Assembly: GCF_020184175.1 (NCBI RefSeq) | Contig: NW_026083154.1 | Location: forward strand, 1 to 64,000 | Length of the DNA: 64,000 nucleotides | Reading direction: 5' to 3' | Source: Aphis gossypii | Taxonomy: Eukaryota > Arthropoda > Insecta > Hemiptera > Aphididae | Shown: positions 42,691-54,697 of the stretch, one piece after another | Numbering within the stretch: position 1 is the first letter of the stretch | Layout of the letters: every line of letters begins with the position of its first letter | The notes under the pieces: generated by a model | Databases searched by the model: none | What the model was told of the DNA's origin: nothing | Seen by the model: the letters and a program-made list of their open reading frames with translations, nothing else | Translations under genes and position numbers: made by a program

Positions 42691-45600
42691 ATGGATAAGA
42701 TACCAAAAAAACGTAAAACAAAGCCAATTATGTCAAAAAAAAAGTCCATTAAAAGTGTTATGAAATGTCGTTTAGCTATAAAGAAAAAAAAAGAAATTCC
42801 TGATGACCTTACAGCTATACATCAGGATTATCAAGTTACTGAAGAACACACAAGGTAATTATTATTTATTATTATTTTAATAAGGAGTATGCCATTTTGC
42901 TATGTAAGTCGAAATAGTTCGTGCCGTGATCTTATTCCCAAATGATTATTGCTTACAGGTACAAATGTATTATAAAACAAAAAATTACATTATTTTTTAA
43001 ATCTGAGGTCTAATTACTCATACTTTAATTGAATTATAGATCGGCAGAAAGTGAGTCTTCGAGTAGTATAAATCATATTGACTCTAATGAATTATCAATA
43101 TCGTCATCTGGTTTTTCATCACAGTTTTTAAGTGTGGCTACAGCTAGTTTTACTCATTCTAATAGTTCAAACATTGCGTAAGTTATCATACATTTTTTTA
43201 TGGCATATGTGATACGTACAATGTGTATTGTTATAATATACAGTAAAGTATATTGTTGTATACTCATACATAGGTATACATATTTTTGTACAAGCCTCTT
43301 TATATGACATGGTAACTATTGTAGGTACACCTCAACACCATTGCATACAGTTAATGCTAATAATATTGTACAAATTTCAAGTTCTGATAGAGCCGAGGCT
43401 GAGTTAAACAATAGTGATGCATTAGTAGACAATGATTATTTAACTCAAACAGCAAGTGTAGAATTTTCAAACCAAGATATTGAGTCCCATGTATTAACTT
43501 CTGAAATCGATACTAACAAGTTAGAAAAGTTTTGAGAAAATAAAAAAATTTTAATAATTCTGTTTTAAAATATTAAAATTTTTTTCTATAGGAAAACCAT
43601 TTTAACTGGTAGACGAATAGTGGATATTTGTCACATTTTTAAACAAATCCAAAATAGTTCACACGATGACAGATTTGGATGTTCATTTGCGAATATGGAA
43701 TTTATATCGGAAAGTCGTAATGGATTTTTTTCTAAATTTAAATTTATTTGTCAAATGTGTAAGACTACAACAATAATTTCATCAGACTCAAATGAAGAGT
43801 TCCGCCTTCCAATAAATGAAGCCGTAACGAATGGTACTGTTGCAATTGGTAAGATAAATATAAAAAAAGCGGGTAAGTGAGTATCGCTCTGCTGTACATT
43901 AGGGGGTGGGGTGGACCTCGGACTAGGGTATAGGTTAAATTTGAATGCAATGATAGGTATCATTGAATACGAAAAACGATTCTGAACGGAGATGATTTGT
44001 CAGATTAGGATATATTAAATTTAAATATTGTCATATATTCTATTTTGAAACAAATTCAATCATTTAAGTAAAAGTTTCAAGATCATACGTTTAGTAATTT
44101 TTTAAAAATAACAAAAATCGAAAATTATTTGGTAGTAAAACGTTATTTTACACGTGTATTTTTAATTTCAAATTAAAATTAAAACTTTAAACACTCGTAA
44201 AATTTTTTAAATTGAATAATCCTCAAACTTTTTTATAATTATTCTAAGCTTAACTTATGGACAGCATAGTATTAAATTTTAAATTCGTAGCTTTTGATAG
44301 TAAGATATTTATAAATTTTTAACTACCAAATAGTTAAAAATAATCATGATTTTGACGAATTTCAATCAATATTTGAACTTCAAATACTAATAAAAAAAAA
44401 TTGTGTCTATGTATTTTTATAATTTTTGAATGAGAGTTAGAACAAGTTATGTGGACCTTTCAATTAAATTTTCAAGTAATTTGTCCCAGCTAAATTTTTA
44501 TCAACATTTATAAAAAAAAATTAAAAAAAATTGATTATTTCAAATGCCTATAAAAAAATCAAAAAAGTCAAAATTTTTTGAAAATTTAACTGTATATAGA
44601 TAACACTAATATAAAAATTTGGTGAAAATTTCAAGTATTTACAGTGATTAGTTTTTGAATTACAACCATATAAAAAAATGATTTTTTGAAAACTGTTGGA
44701 AAATGTTTACTTTTCACCTCTAAAATGCACCAAGGATATCCACTTTGCCTTCGGAAACCACCCCCAAAGTTTGAAATTGAAGCATTATTTCGACTAGTTA
44801 TGCTGTACACAGACACAGACACAAAAACAAAAAAACTAAAAAAAAAACACACATCAATACATTCATCACTCCGTTCAGAATCTAAAATGAAAAAAAAATG
44901 TGGCAAGTACGTAAATTCATCGTATGCGAAAAACGATACTTAGCAAATTAGCAAAGACTGTCAACTAACCTAGGTTATAATAATAATTTAAATACTTATT
45001 TATAGTATTTATACATCTAAATTTGTTTAAAAATTAGGTATTGGTCAAACACAGTTATTTGAATTTTCTGCAGCAATTGAAATACCTTGTATGTCAAATA
45101 CAACCTTTTCTAGACTTCATAGTTCGTTAAGTAGTAGCATTCACAATTTAGCATAGGAGGAAATTCGTAAAGCAGGTGAAGAAGAGAAAAAGTTAGCTAT
45201 TACTGCTGGAGACGTAGATGCCGATGACGGAATTCCATTTTGTACTGTAGTTGCTGATGGCCAATGGTCAAAACGCAGCTACAAAACAAAATATGATGCT
45301 TTATCTGGTGTTGTAAGAATTTTTTTTTTTACTTTTAAAGCTTTAAAACAAATTTTATTTAACTTCATAGTTCATGAAATAAATTTAGGCCACCATTATC
45401 GGATACAGAACAAAAAAAATTCTATTTATTGGCATACGGAATAGGTTTTGTATAATATGTAGTCGTGCTAAAACCAAAAATGAAACTCCCACGAATCATA
45501 ACTGCTTTCTTAACTGGAAAAAATCGGCAACGTGTATGGAAGCCGACGGAGTCGCAGAAGGGTTTTTAAAAAGCATAGAGTTGCACGGTTTGAAATTTAA

Positions 45601-46611
45601 TAAGCTTATCGGTAAATTGTAGTTTGTAACATTTATACAATAATCCATTTCATGATATATAATTATATATATTCAGAAAATCAGAACACTAGCGAAAAAA
45701 TAAATACTTACTATACATATATATAAAAAAAAAATGAATGTTATGAATGTTATTTTAGGAGATGGTGACAGCAGTGTTACAAAAAGGTTATGTGAAATAT
45801 TGCCGTATGGACCAAATTTTCTAGTTGAAAAAATTGAGTGTCGTAACCACCTGTTACGCAATTATATACAAAAATTAACTGCAATGGCTAAGAAAACCAA
45901 CTACCCCATCGATTTAAGAAAATTTGTTTTAAATAATCTAATGAGATTTCGCACCGCTGTTGTAAAAGCTATACGATATCGTAAAAATGAAACAACTTCC
46001 ATAAATACTAAAATTACGGGTAACCATGATTGATATTAAATATAGCAATTATATATTATATTAACATTTAAATAAATAAAATAATTGTAATATACATATA
46101 TTATGTAAATTAGCTATATGGATAAAAAGTATATAATTAAATGGTAAATTATAATGCCTGGTCAATATTGTTTCTTATTTAATTTATGAATACAGTTGTC
46201 TTATAACAAAATAATATGTAACTTAAACTTAAGTTAGTTTCATTCGTTTTTGTAAACTATTTTATTTTTGTAATGATTGCGTATGTTTAGGTTTATCAAA
46301 AGATTTGTTAAACAGCCCGTATCATGTTTTGGGCCAGCATTCGAAGTGTGATACTTATTTTTGTAATAAGAAAAATCTTAACGAAGATATTTGGGTCAAA
46401 CATGCCGAAATGAGTGGAATGATGATAGAGATGAATAATATAGTCAATAGATTAGTTATAAATTCAAGTAGTCTGATGGTAGATGTTGACAATAACATAT
46501 GCGAACAATTTAACAGCCTAATTAATAAATACATTGGAGGGAAAAGGATAAATTTGTCACAACGCAACAAATATAATACAAGAATTGAAGCTGCAGTAGT
46601 AGCGTTTAATA
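42691..46611 (+). pseudogene. Mutator-like transposase half of a 13-exon transposase-nuclease gene
   Basis: ATG 42691 (MDKIPKKRKTKPIMSKKKS). Exons: 42691-42854, 43040-43177, 43325-43528, 43592-43848, 45038-45312, 45389-45611, 45759-46019 and 46291-46611. All have GT-AG borders and matching phase. Exons 1-3 are basic then Ser-rich. From exon 4 comes the Mutator-type domain: RRIVDICHIFKQI, FGCSFANMEFISESR, CQMCKTTT, then PFCTVVADGQWSKRSY (catalytic-type D), CIICSRAKT...HNCFLNW (zinc knuckle), GDGDSSVTKRL (second D), ECRNHLLRNY and QFNSLINKYIGGKRINLSQR (E-containing C-terminal motif). One in-frame TAG at 45154-45156. The hAT inserted at 46612 interrupts exon 8. The family is recalled as the Mutator-like PF20700 type. 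Confidence 0.78.
43861..44883 (-). repeat. Interspersed repeat family R, copy 3 (inverted, in an intron)
   Basis: The reverse complement of the R unit: the GC-rich tail comes first (CTCTGCTGTACATTAGGGGG), then GATTCTGAACGGAGATGA, and finally CACTCCGTTCAGAATC at about 44868-44883. It is the shortest copy and more diverged. It sits in intron 4 (43849-45037) of the Mutator-YqaJ gene and does not touch either splice site. Confidence 0.75.
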
Positions 46612-49279
46612 TAGGGTGACCAGTTTTGCAAAAAAAAAAAACGGGACAAACAATTTTTAGTTTAAATACTCTAAAAAAACATATATATTTTTTTTTAAAT
46701 ATTTTTCATATGTTATTATTACAATTTAACAATTTAAAATCAAAATATTTTTTAACAACCTTGCTTTATTTTAATAAAATAACTTGTTTACTTTTATTGG
46801 GTCGATGTCGATTGCTCACCATGTTCTTTATTAACTATTGCGTCGTTACTGTACTTTTGCGATGAACTGATTGCGTTTAACAGTTTTGGTTGTGTTAGCA
46901 AAAAATCATAAAAATCATTACACGAATATTTTTTGAAATGATTTTTCAAAATTATAATTGATTTTATGGTAGGAACAAGAAAGCGATTTTTTTCGTCCGT
47001 CCATAATACATTAGTGATAGAAAATACTCTTTCAATTGCAGCATTTGTTCCAGGCATTGCTAGAGAATATTCTACAATTTTCCAAAAATGATTTATCAAT
47101 ATACTTTTACTGTTTAAAATTTTATAAATAGCACACCATCTTTCTTCAACACAAACATACTTATTCTGCCATTCTTTTAAATTTTCATTTATAACATTAA
47201 CTACATGGTTATATTCATCAAAAAGAATATCTTCATCCACATTCCAACAGGTTTGTTTATTATTTTGCAAAATAAATGTTAAACTTTTTTGTATATCATT
47301 CCATGTCGGACAATTTATCAGTTGTGTCCAACGAAATACTTTAAGTTCTTCAAATGGATTTCCCCACTTTTCAATATACAACAAAAATGTGTCATAAAAC
47401 TGGTTAGTTTGCTCTATAAATTGTTTTTTTGTGTATTTATTTTTTGTCTCTAGTTCTAAAAGCATCGAGTTTACACTGGAAGTTAAAAAGTTTTGTGTTT
47501 TTCTATTTTTTATTTTTCCACATAAAACCTCTAATTCTTCTGATACTTCACATGCAGATATATTGTCCCCTTCTATTCTTTTTATAGTGTCACAAACGAC
47601 TTTTAACTGACTTTGTATAAAATGAAACCATATTATTGCAACGGGGTCACTAAAAAATGATTTTAAAATGGTTGGGCATTTGTCCTGAGTGTCAAAGTAC
47701 AATTTTAAAGCTGGATACATTTCAATAATTCTGGAAACTGCTGGTTGTAAGGATAGCCATCTTGTTTTTACACTTCCAAGTACGTTTTTGTATTGTGTAT
47801 TTGTAAAATCACAAAATTCTTTTAATGCTTCCACTCTCACAGTATAAATATAAAAGTATTGAAAAATTTTATTAACGATACATTCGACATCAATAGGTAA
47901 GATATCTGTACTAGTTTGCATAGCGTTGTGCAGAATATGAGCTGCACAACCAATTCCAGAAATGTTAGTCTTTAAATTATTGTTTAAAATCGTAAAAACA
48001 TTTTTTGTTCCTTTCCTTGCAGCACCACCAAAATTAGTATTACAGTTGTCACCGGTAAATGCAATAATTTTGTGAAATAATTTATGCCTTGTTAAAATTT
48101 CCATAATATATGACGACAATATATCCGAAGTTTCTCCTTTTAAATTAGTGAATTCTAGCACTTTTATTTGAACTCCCGTTTTAGGATCGAAATATCGAAT
48201 AAGAATGGGGACAATTTTTAAATTCTTATGATTTGAAGTGTCAATCATAACCGTCGCAAAATTAACAGCTTTTAGTTCGTCTAATATTTGATCCATTGCA
48301 AAAGGTGCCAATACATTCAAAATAATTGATTCACACTTGGTACGCGCACAAGAAAACTTTTTTTCATGTAACTTTTTTATTAAAGTAGTAGTGCAATCCA
48401 TTGACCTAAAAGAATGGTTATGTACTATAGTGTGAAATGCAAACATTCCCTCTTCTGCTGCAATTTTTAATCCTTCACTAGTTAAGCCAGCTGGCCCTTG
48501 TTTAATAAAATATGAGGTTACCTTGTCACTTTTTGAAGCACTAGATAAGGCCGATGTATGCTTTTTCTTTTCCATATGCTGTTTGATATCTGAGCGACCT
48601 CCATGTTCGATTGAAAATACTGCCTTGCACACCGTACAAAATACTTTTCCAATTTCTTCACATTTTTTTAGGAAAGAAAATTCAGACTGTAAAGATACAG
48701 TGAACGTGCATCTCCTCTTTGGCATTTTTAAAAATAAAATAATGCACCAACTCACAAAAATTGAAAGAAAAAAGACGATACGTAGTGGCTATAATAAACA
48801 TAAACGCTTTACTGTTCGTACGTTACTATTCGACATATTTTGTTGTTCGAATTTTTGATTGAACTAATCAATATAATAATATCTAAATATATCATCGATT
48901 ATAAATAGTATTATATATTTTAATTCGTAATACATATGCTATACGACGTGTATCATGCTTATCTTATTTTATTATTACTATTTGTACTGCTCGTCGGCAT
49001 CGGCACTCGACGTTCGTTCTACGGAAATTTTAGTCTGTTATTTATAACTTTGGTTTCAAGTTTTAAATATAAACTGTTTTATTTGGTTCCTAAATTAATT
49101 TTATTCTTTTACAAAAATTCTTAAATTATAATTTAATTATATGAAAATAACGGGATTAAAACGGGACAATCTTCTGAAAACGGGATAAAAAGCGTCCCGT
49201 TCGAAGTTTTTCGGGACAACGGGACATAATGATCAAAAAAGGGACAATCCCGTTTTAAACGGGACGTATGGTCACCCTA
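46612..49279 (-). mobile_element. hAT transposon, complete, inserted in exon 8 of the Mutator-YqaJ gene
   Basis: TIRs TAGGGTGACCA (46612) and TGGTCACCCTA (ending 49279), with identical 8-bp duplications GTTTAATA at 46604-46611 and 49280-49287. 2668 bp. Near the right end lie several GGGACAA/CGGGAC words (49195-49265), typical subterminal transposase-binding repeats, mirrored by ACGGGACAAAC near 46640. Contains one long intact ORF. Flanks and TSD are perfect, so it is one of the youngest insertions here. Confidence 0.95.
46794..48725 (-). CDS. hAT transposase, intact 643-aa ORF
   Basis: Start chosen at ATG 48725 (MPKRRCTFTVSLQSEFSF), since the ten extra residues from 48755 are hydrophobic and unlike the family. 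Near residue 32 is a BED/C2H2-like finger (FCTVCKAVFSIEHGGRSDIK, then H-x5-H). The core has MIDTSNHKNLKIVPILIRYF (first D), IIAFTGDNCNTNFGG (second D), and then IGCAAHILHNAM, typical of hAT. The C-terminal dimerisation region has YSLAMPGTNAAIERVFSITN, including the catalytic Glu region, and ends ILKNHF. No stop or shift along 1.9 kb. The frame, TIRs and TSD all intact suggest an autonomous, possibly active copy. Codes antisense to the gene it interrupts. Confidence 0.93.
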   Translation of the reverse strand: MPKRRCTFTVSLQSEFSFLKKCEEIGKVFCTVCKAVFSIEHGGRSDIKQHMEKKKHTSALSSASKSDKVTSYFIKQGPAGLTSEGLKIAAEEGMFAFHTIVHNHSFRSMDCTTTLIKKLHEKKFSCARTKCESIILNVLAPFAMDQILDELKAVNFATVMIDTSNHKNLKIVPILIRYFDPKTGVQIKVLEFTNLKGETSDILSSYIMEILTRHKLFHKIIAFTGDNCNTNFGGAARKGTKNVFTILNNNLKTNISGIGCAAHILHNAMQTSTDILPIDVECIVNKIFQYFYIYTVRVEALKEFCDFTNTQYKNVLGSVKTRWLSLQPAVSRIIEMYPALKLYFDTQDKCPTILKSFFSDPVAIIWFHFIQSQLKVVCDTIKRIEGDNISACEVSEELEVLCGKIKNRKTQNFLTSSVNSMLLELETKNKYTKKQFIEQTNQFYDTFLLYIEKWGNPFEELKVFRWTQLINCPTWNDIQKSLTFILQNNKQTCWNVDEDILFDEYNHVVNVINENLKEWQNKYVCVEERWCAIYKILNSKSILINHFWKIVEYSLAMPGTNAAIERVFSITNVLWTDEKNRFLVPTIKSIIILKNHFKKYSCNDFYDFLLTQPKLLNAISSSQKYSNDAIVNKEHGEQSTSTQ

Positions 49280-49287
49280 GTTTAATA

Positions 49288-50650
49288 CAAAACAGTACTT
49301 ACGAGCAATAAATACACATATTACAAAGAAAAGTCCAGGTACAAAAAAATGTGAATTTTTATTTATGTCTTGTAATTTTTTTTAAACAATTATAAATATA
49401 ACTTATAGGAATATATGGAAAAGCGTTTTTAAAAAATGTTCAGAGAAAACGAAACAACAATATTAGAAGACGTGAATTATTTCCTCTTAAAGCCCAAAAA
49501 AAAATTTCTAAATCAGGTCCCGATGAACATTACGGCCTCGCTGAAGAATTGCCACCTGATAATTTATCGTTGGAAGATTTAGAAATTAAAAAAAATGATT
49601 TTATTAAAAAGTTAAAAGACACAAATATAGATAATCTACTTGTTACCTGCTGTACAGAAAAATAGTAACCATACATACCAATCTTTATAGTTATAATTAC
49701 ATTTTAAAATTTCAGTTTCCCTGGAAAATGAGACGAGAAATCAGGGAATATCCCAACTTTGGCATTCCGAAAGGCGCATACGAATAACAGCATCGAATGT
49801 GGGCAAAATATGTAAAATGAGGTCTTCTACATCATGCAAAAAAATAGTTCATGGACTTTTGTACGGAAATATTAACTGTAAAATTAAAGCTATTGAGTAT
49901 GGACGTGTTATGGAACCAATTGCTAAAGAAAAGTACAGCTTAATATTTGGATCATATATAAAACCTGTTGGTCTATGCGTGGATAGTAATATTCCCTATT
50001 TAGCTGCAAGCCCAGGTAACATAATTATTATTTTATAATTTTGATAAAAAAAAGTATTAAGTCTACTTATCTACTATATAAAAAGTATTTAAATTTGTAA
50101 TTTTTTAATTTAATTTAGATGGCCTTATAGGAGACGATGAAATAATCGAGATTAAATGTCCATATTCCGTCAAAGACTACTCAAATATATTTGAAGCTAT
50201 TAGTGATGGAAAAGTAATATATTTAATCATAATTTATTTTATTTTTTAATATTTTAAACTCTGTAGATTATTTATTGTACTGTGGATGAAAATAAGGAAG
50301 TAGTTCTGCTTAAAAAAAACCACGATTATTATTTTCAAATACAAACACAACTTCACGTAACAAAAAGAAAATTATGTCATTTTTTTATTTTTACTGATAA
50401 TTGGTATTACAGTATACAAGTGAAATATTGTGAACAATTTTGGAATAAAAATATTCAGCCTTTATTACATATTATGTAAGTATATTAATTTTTAAACGAA
50501 TAAATTTAAAAGTACTGTTGGTAATGATATTATTATCATATAAATCCACAATTTGGAAAAAGATTATTAATAAGCGACATTAAAGAGTCTGACCGAATTA
50601 TAAAAGAACAAGAAAACAAACAACGCACTGTAAAAAATAAAAAAAAATAA
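49288..50650 (+). pseudogene. YqaJ nuclease half of the Mutator-YqaJ gene
   Basis: Continuation of exon 8 (49288-49338), then exons 49409-49651, 49716-50015, 50119-50213, 50267-50475 and 50563-50650 (stop TAA). Phases match throughout, and the hAT duplication accounts exactly for the break. After a basic linker comes TRNQGISQLWHSERRIRITA (YqaJ entry motif), IEYGRVMEPIAKEKY (G-x-x-x-E), LAASPDG across a splice (catalytic D), EIIEIKCPYSVK (E-x-K) and YYFQIQTQLHVTKRKLCHFF. Nuclease catalytic residues are intact. Because the nuclease exons continue the transposase reading frame, one fused protein of roughly 830 aa is predicted. The use of a donor at 49652 (T|GTACAG) is chosen because it keeps the frame; the alternative reads to a stop at 49663. 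Confidence 0.75.
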
Positions 50651-51814
50651 AATTAATTATGGCCAATATTTAAATTTAACCAAATGTTTAAAATTGGCTT
50701 ACCGATTTAGTTGTTATTTGTACCTATAATTCTATTCTTTAAAATAATAACATTTTAACAGAAATTATACATTAATTAATTTTTTTTTTTTTTAATTTGT
50801 TTGTAGCTTATGAAAACCCTTGTGGCCTTGTCCTGAATTTTCTAACCTTAGGTAGTTAAAAATGTATTAAATTTTAATAATATGTGCAACAATTATCAAT
50901 ATTAACTATGTTGTATAAAATGTGTTATACATTATATATTTCCGTATTGGTTTACATTATACATATTAAATTTTATAGGAGTTAAAGTCAACTTATAGGT
51001 TGTGAGCGCAAAGTAAGGAGCAAGCACGCCGCGCGCCGCGTGCTTAGAAATACATAGGCGACGTATTTATCTACGTAATGGTCAATTGCATTGACTCGAA
51101 ACGCTCAACACGACTATCCATGAAATAATAATGTACCTCTCCCGAAACTACTAGTCACGGAGATAGTGGGCGTGGTTACAGGCTATTGCGACAGCGGCAA
51201 TACAGCGCACAACGCTATCTCTGGAGCGTTGATTACGTTCTCATTTTAGTGTGACGTCCTCTTAACTCCTTTTGACCGCGCACGGAAGATATATATTATT
51301 ATTAAATAAAAATAAGAGTTCCATTGGTTTTACCTTGAAAAATTAACATAGGTACCTACTTATATGCCTACGACAAATATATCACTAAATAGTATAACAC
51401 TACCTACGAAGTATTAACATTAATATTTACATAAATATTAAAGAATCGTGATATTGTGTAATGCTGAGTAACATCAGTTTCATTGTAAAAAAGGAATTTG
51501 TTCCATTGTTAGAAATTAATTTTTTTTCATTTAGAAAAAAGCACAAAGTAATTAATAATTATTAGTTTCTTCAAGTTTTTTATAAAATACTTTTGTTGAT
51601 ACTTAAAAATGGTTTTTTGCATTGGTCATATAACATTAAATAACACTATTTCTGAATATCACAACATAGGTACTTAAAAATAATCATTAAAAATCTGTAC
51701 ATTTCTCAACTATATTATTTTATTCAACAAAAAAACAAAAACTACAGTTTTATTTATTTTAAAAATCAATAACAATTATTTGCAATAAATACAAAATTAC
51801 ACTTAAAATAACAT
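50651..51814. other. Spacer with a GC-rich patch, no gene
   Basis: AT-rich DNA except 50990-51290, which is CpG-rich and contains a near-palindrome (AGCACGCCGCGCGCCGCGTG) around 51020-51042. It could be a promoter/CpG patch or the end of an unrecognised element. No ORF or TIR seen. Confidence 0.35.
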
Positions 51815-53986
51815 TTATTCATTTGTAAAATGAATAATTTTAGTAAGCTTTTGACAAATTTTGCATGAATCGTTTAACTTTCTTATTTCATGAAAAATCC
51901 TTATGTTGAAATATTTGAGATCAATAGTTTTTATAAGAAAATCTCGGTGGGTTTCAAAATTGAGTAAATCTAAATGTAAGTTTTGATTTACACATTCCAT
52001 TTGATTAAATATTGATACATCAATATTAGTTTTTAATTTTAGAACTAACATTTCTCGATCTCTTTTGTAGAATGCTACACTTCTGGAATATTTCCGAAAA
52101 ACTTGTTCTGCAGCCTGACATATCTTCACAACATTTTTACTTGGTTTCTAAAGTCGGCCTCGGTCTTTGATTGTTGCAAGGTTACTAATTTGATGGGGTC
52201 CATAGATTTCTTTTATACAATATTGACACTTAAATTTAGTTTCCAATTTTTTAGCAATAAGTCCAGCTATATATGAAGTAATATCTTCGATGAATGGACA
52301 ATGGACTTAAATTTAATATACTGCTAAATAGTTGTTTATCCGGTATTGAGATTAATAAATTATTTTCCTCAATACTATTTGAAAGGTGAGTCTGTGGAGT
52401 TGTAATTGATGTTATTGATGTAGAATCTAAAATTGAACAGTTTCCATATGGTAAAGCTATAATTTAATTATCTATTAACAACCTAATATACGAAGCCTGG
52501 AACTGCCTACATGCGGATTGTCGTTATATCCACCACGGCTTCTGAGAGCACTAAAAAATGTCTCTAAGTGATCTTGACTTAATTTGTATGTTATTAAATA
52601 TGACAAGTCACCTTTTTCTATTAAAACATTATACAAGTCTAATGCATTTTTTAAACTCAAAATAAGACCTATGAATCCAGTTTTTCTTTTTGAATTGATA
52701 ACTACTTACTAGTGTACCATCTTCAAATTTTAATTGAGCAACATATATTTTAAATTTTTCATAAAATGCTTCATATCTTTTGAGATTACCTTCAGTAATT
52801 GCTCCATTAAAAGGTGTATTTGATAATTTTTTACGAGCATTAAGAATATCAAATGCATTGTTAAACATTAAACAGAACTCAGCAGTTGCATTGCATCCAT
52901 CAAATAACGAATCCTTTGTTTTGGTAAAAAGCAGAGCATCTGAAACACAAGTACTTAGTACTTGAGCAGCTAAACGTACATTCATTTTATGATTTCCATA
53001 GTAAATATGTTTAGAAGTTACCTAATTTTGTACCAGCCCTAAGACCTTCTTCTTTTTCTTTTTCATATAATTTTGATATATACTGATACTCCCATTTGAT
53101 CATTTCGTTTTTACCATTTATAATAATTTTTTTGTCGCCCAAAGTATTTCGAATGAGTTTAATCATATGCGCTGGATCATAGAAAGCAAATACTTTTTCT
53201 TTTGTGATAGGGATCAAAAAAAAAAGGTTTTGAATTTGCTAGTTTTCCTAAAAAGATTTCCTCAATCTGCTCCTGTCAATCCATCAATCAAGAAGTATAC
53301 TATGGGTAGTTTCCAGTAGTCATTCAGGCCAACCACTAGAAAAACAAGTGCATTTCTAGCAAGTGGAAGATCATCTACATCATCTGTATGTTTTCCAGTA
53401 CCCAAATCAATGTATCCAAAAACGTTATTTTGGGTGTCTACTTCTATATGCTTCTTGATGCACATCTCATCTACAGTAAGGTTGCAATAAACAGGACCAG
53501 CATCGCATTTATCTTTTAACACAACAAATGCTTCATGTGTAAATCCTGGTTTACCATTGACAACTGTATACCATTTACGCAACGCTCGAGGATGAGGTAA
53601 CATGTTTTTTAATGTTTTACGTACGTATGTGTACGCACGTGGTGAATAGTATTGAAGGATTACTGCAAATTTTCTCAACTCTGGGCAAAACTTTCTTTTC
53701 TTGCCATTTAAAATATCTTTAACAATATTTTAAAATACATCAGACCACAACGCCTAAAATATATAATAGAATATAAATATTTTAACAGTTATTACCAATA
53801 TTTATTTAAATATTATCTAATTTGTAAGTAATTCAGATAATATTTAAATAATATTTAATAATAAATGCTGTAATATTAATAAACAATTATAGTAATAACT
53901 AATAGGTATAGGAATTAACTATTGATAAAATAAAGACTTGTTTGTCGACATATATTTTTTTATTTTAACTATACAAGTGTAGACAT

Positions 53987-54446
53987 TGTTGCGTGCCAGT
54001 ATCAGATTTGAATCCAAATGGTTAATTCGAATGAAAGTTAAACTTAATGTCTTTATTGCATATAAGTAAAATACATGTAACAAACAAAATAAGTTGCTGA
54101 GTGTCGTGAAAGTGCTCAGTTGTTGATAGCTTTGGTACATCTACCGTTGCTGGTCTTCGGGTTCCCTTATATATTGTGGTGCGTCTCTTGTTTAGGTCGA
54201 GTTGTCGCCTTCTGGGTGAAACCAGGTGTCCTTGTAGTTGTTGTTGCAAATTCGGACACGAATTTGAGAATCTGCAATAACATCTCAAATGCATCATTAG
54301 TGCACTATAATTATTGGTGCGCTTACTATCCCTACACGTGTCATGGTCATAGTAGCATCCGCATTACCCTCGACAAGAGGCATGGTCATACTAACTTAGC
54401 CTTGATATCTCGTAGATATCTTATAGATATCTCGTAGCCCATAACA
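53987..54446. mobile_element. Solo LTR (460 bp), 4-bp TSD ACAT
   Basis: Starts TGTTGCGTGCCAGTATCAG and ends GCCCATAACA. ACAT lies on both sides (53983-53986 and 54447-54450). TG...CA and a 4-bp duplication fit Gypsy. It holds an internal ATATCTCGTAGATATCTTATAG palindromic stretch (described) near the end. It differs in sequence from the LTR at 27159-27511. Confidence 0.65.
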
Positions 54447-54540
54447 ACATGAACAATGGCAGACTGTTAAAGCCATAGATAATGTATTAACATATAATAA
54501 ACATATAATTATTATTATATATTATATATTATTATATATT

Positions 54541-54697
54541 CAGTACCAGATTTATAGGAAGGCGATCCAGGGCCCATGCCCCAGGCGCTTATCATAGAGG
54601 GGCGCAAATTTCAAATTTTAAACTCGTCATTTTTAATTTTTAGGCTCACTATTATTATTTTGTGCCCCGGGTTACATAATTTATAGATCCGGTACTG
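54541..54697. mobile_element. hAT-type MITE (157 bp), TSD TATATATT
   Basis: TIRs CAGTACCAGATTTATA (54541) and TATAGATCCGGTACTG (ending 54697), with 14 of 16 positions pairing. Identical 8-bp duplications TATATATT at 54533-54540 and 54698-54705. The body is GC-rich (GGGCCCATGCCCCAGGCGC), with no coding. Non-autonomous hAT; its TIR resembles the CAGTGCCGGATTAA type at 13524 only loosely. Confidence 0.85.

Noticed and set aside
44631..44943. Overlapping ORFs on both strands (85-91 codons)
   Set aside because: Located in repeat R copy 3, whose other copies are not open here.
51000..51060. GC-rich near-palindrome as a terminal repeat of the Mutator element
   Set aside because: No inverted partner found in the 42.2-42.7 kb region, so no TIR claim can be made.
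54022..54437. ORFs of 91-105 codons on both strands
   Set aside because: Inside the solo LTR 53987-54446; no domain, no homologous pattern.
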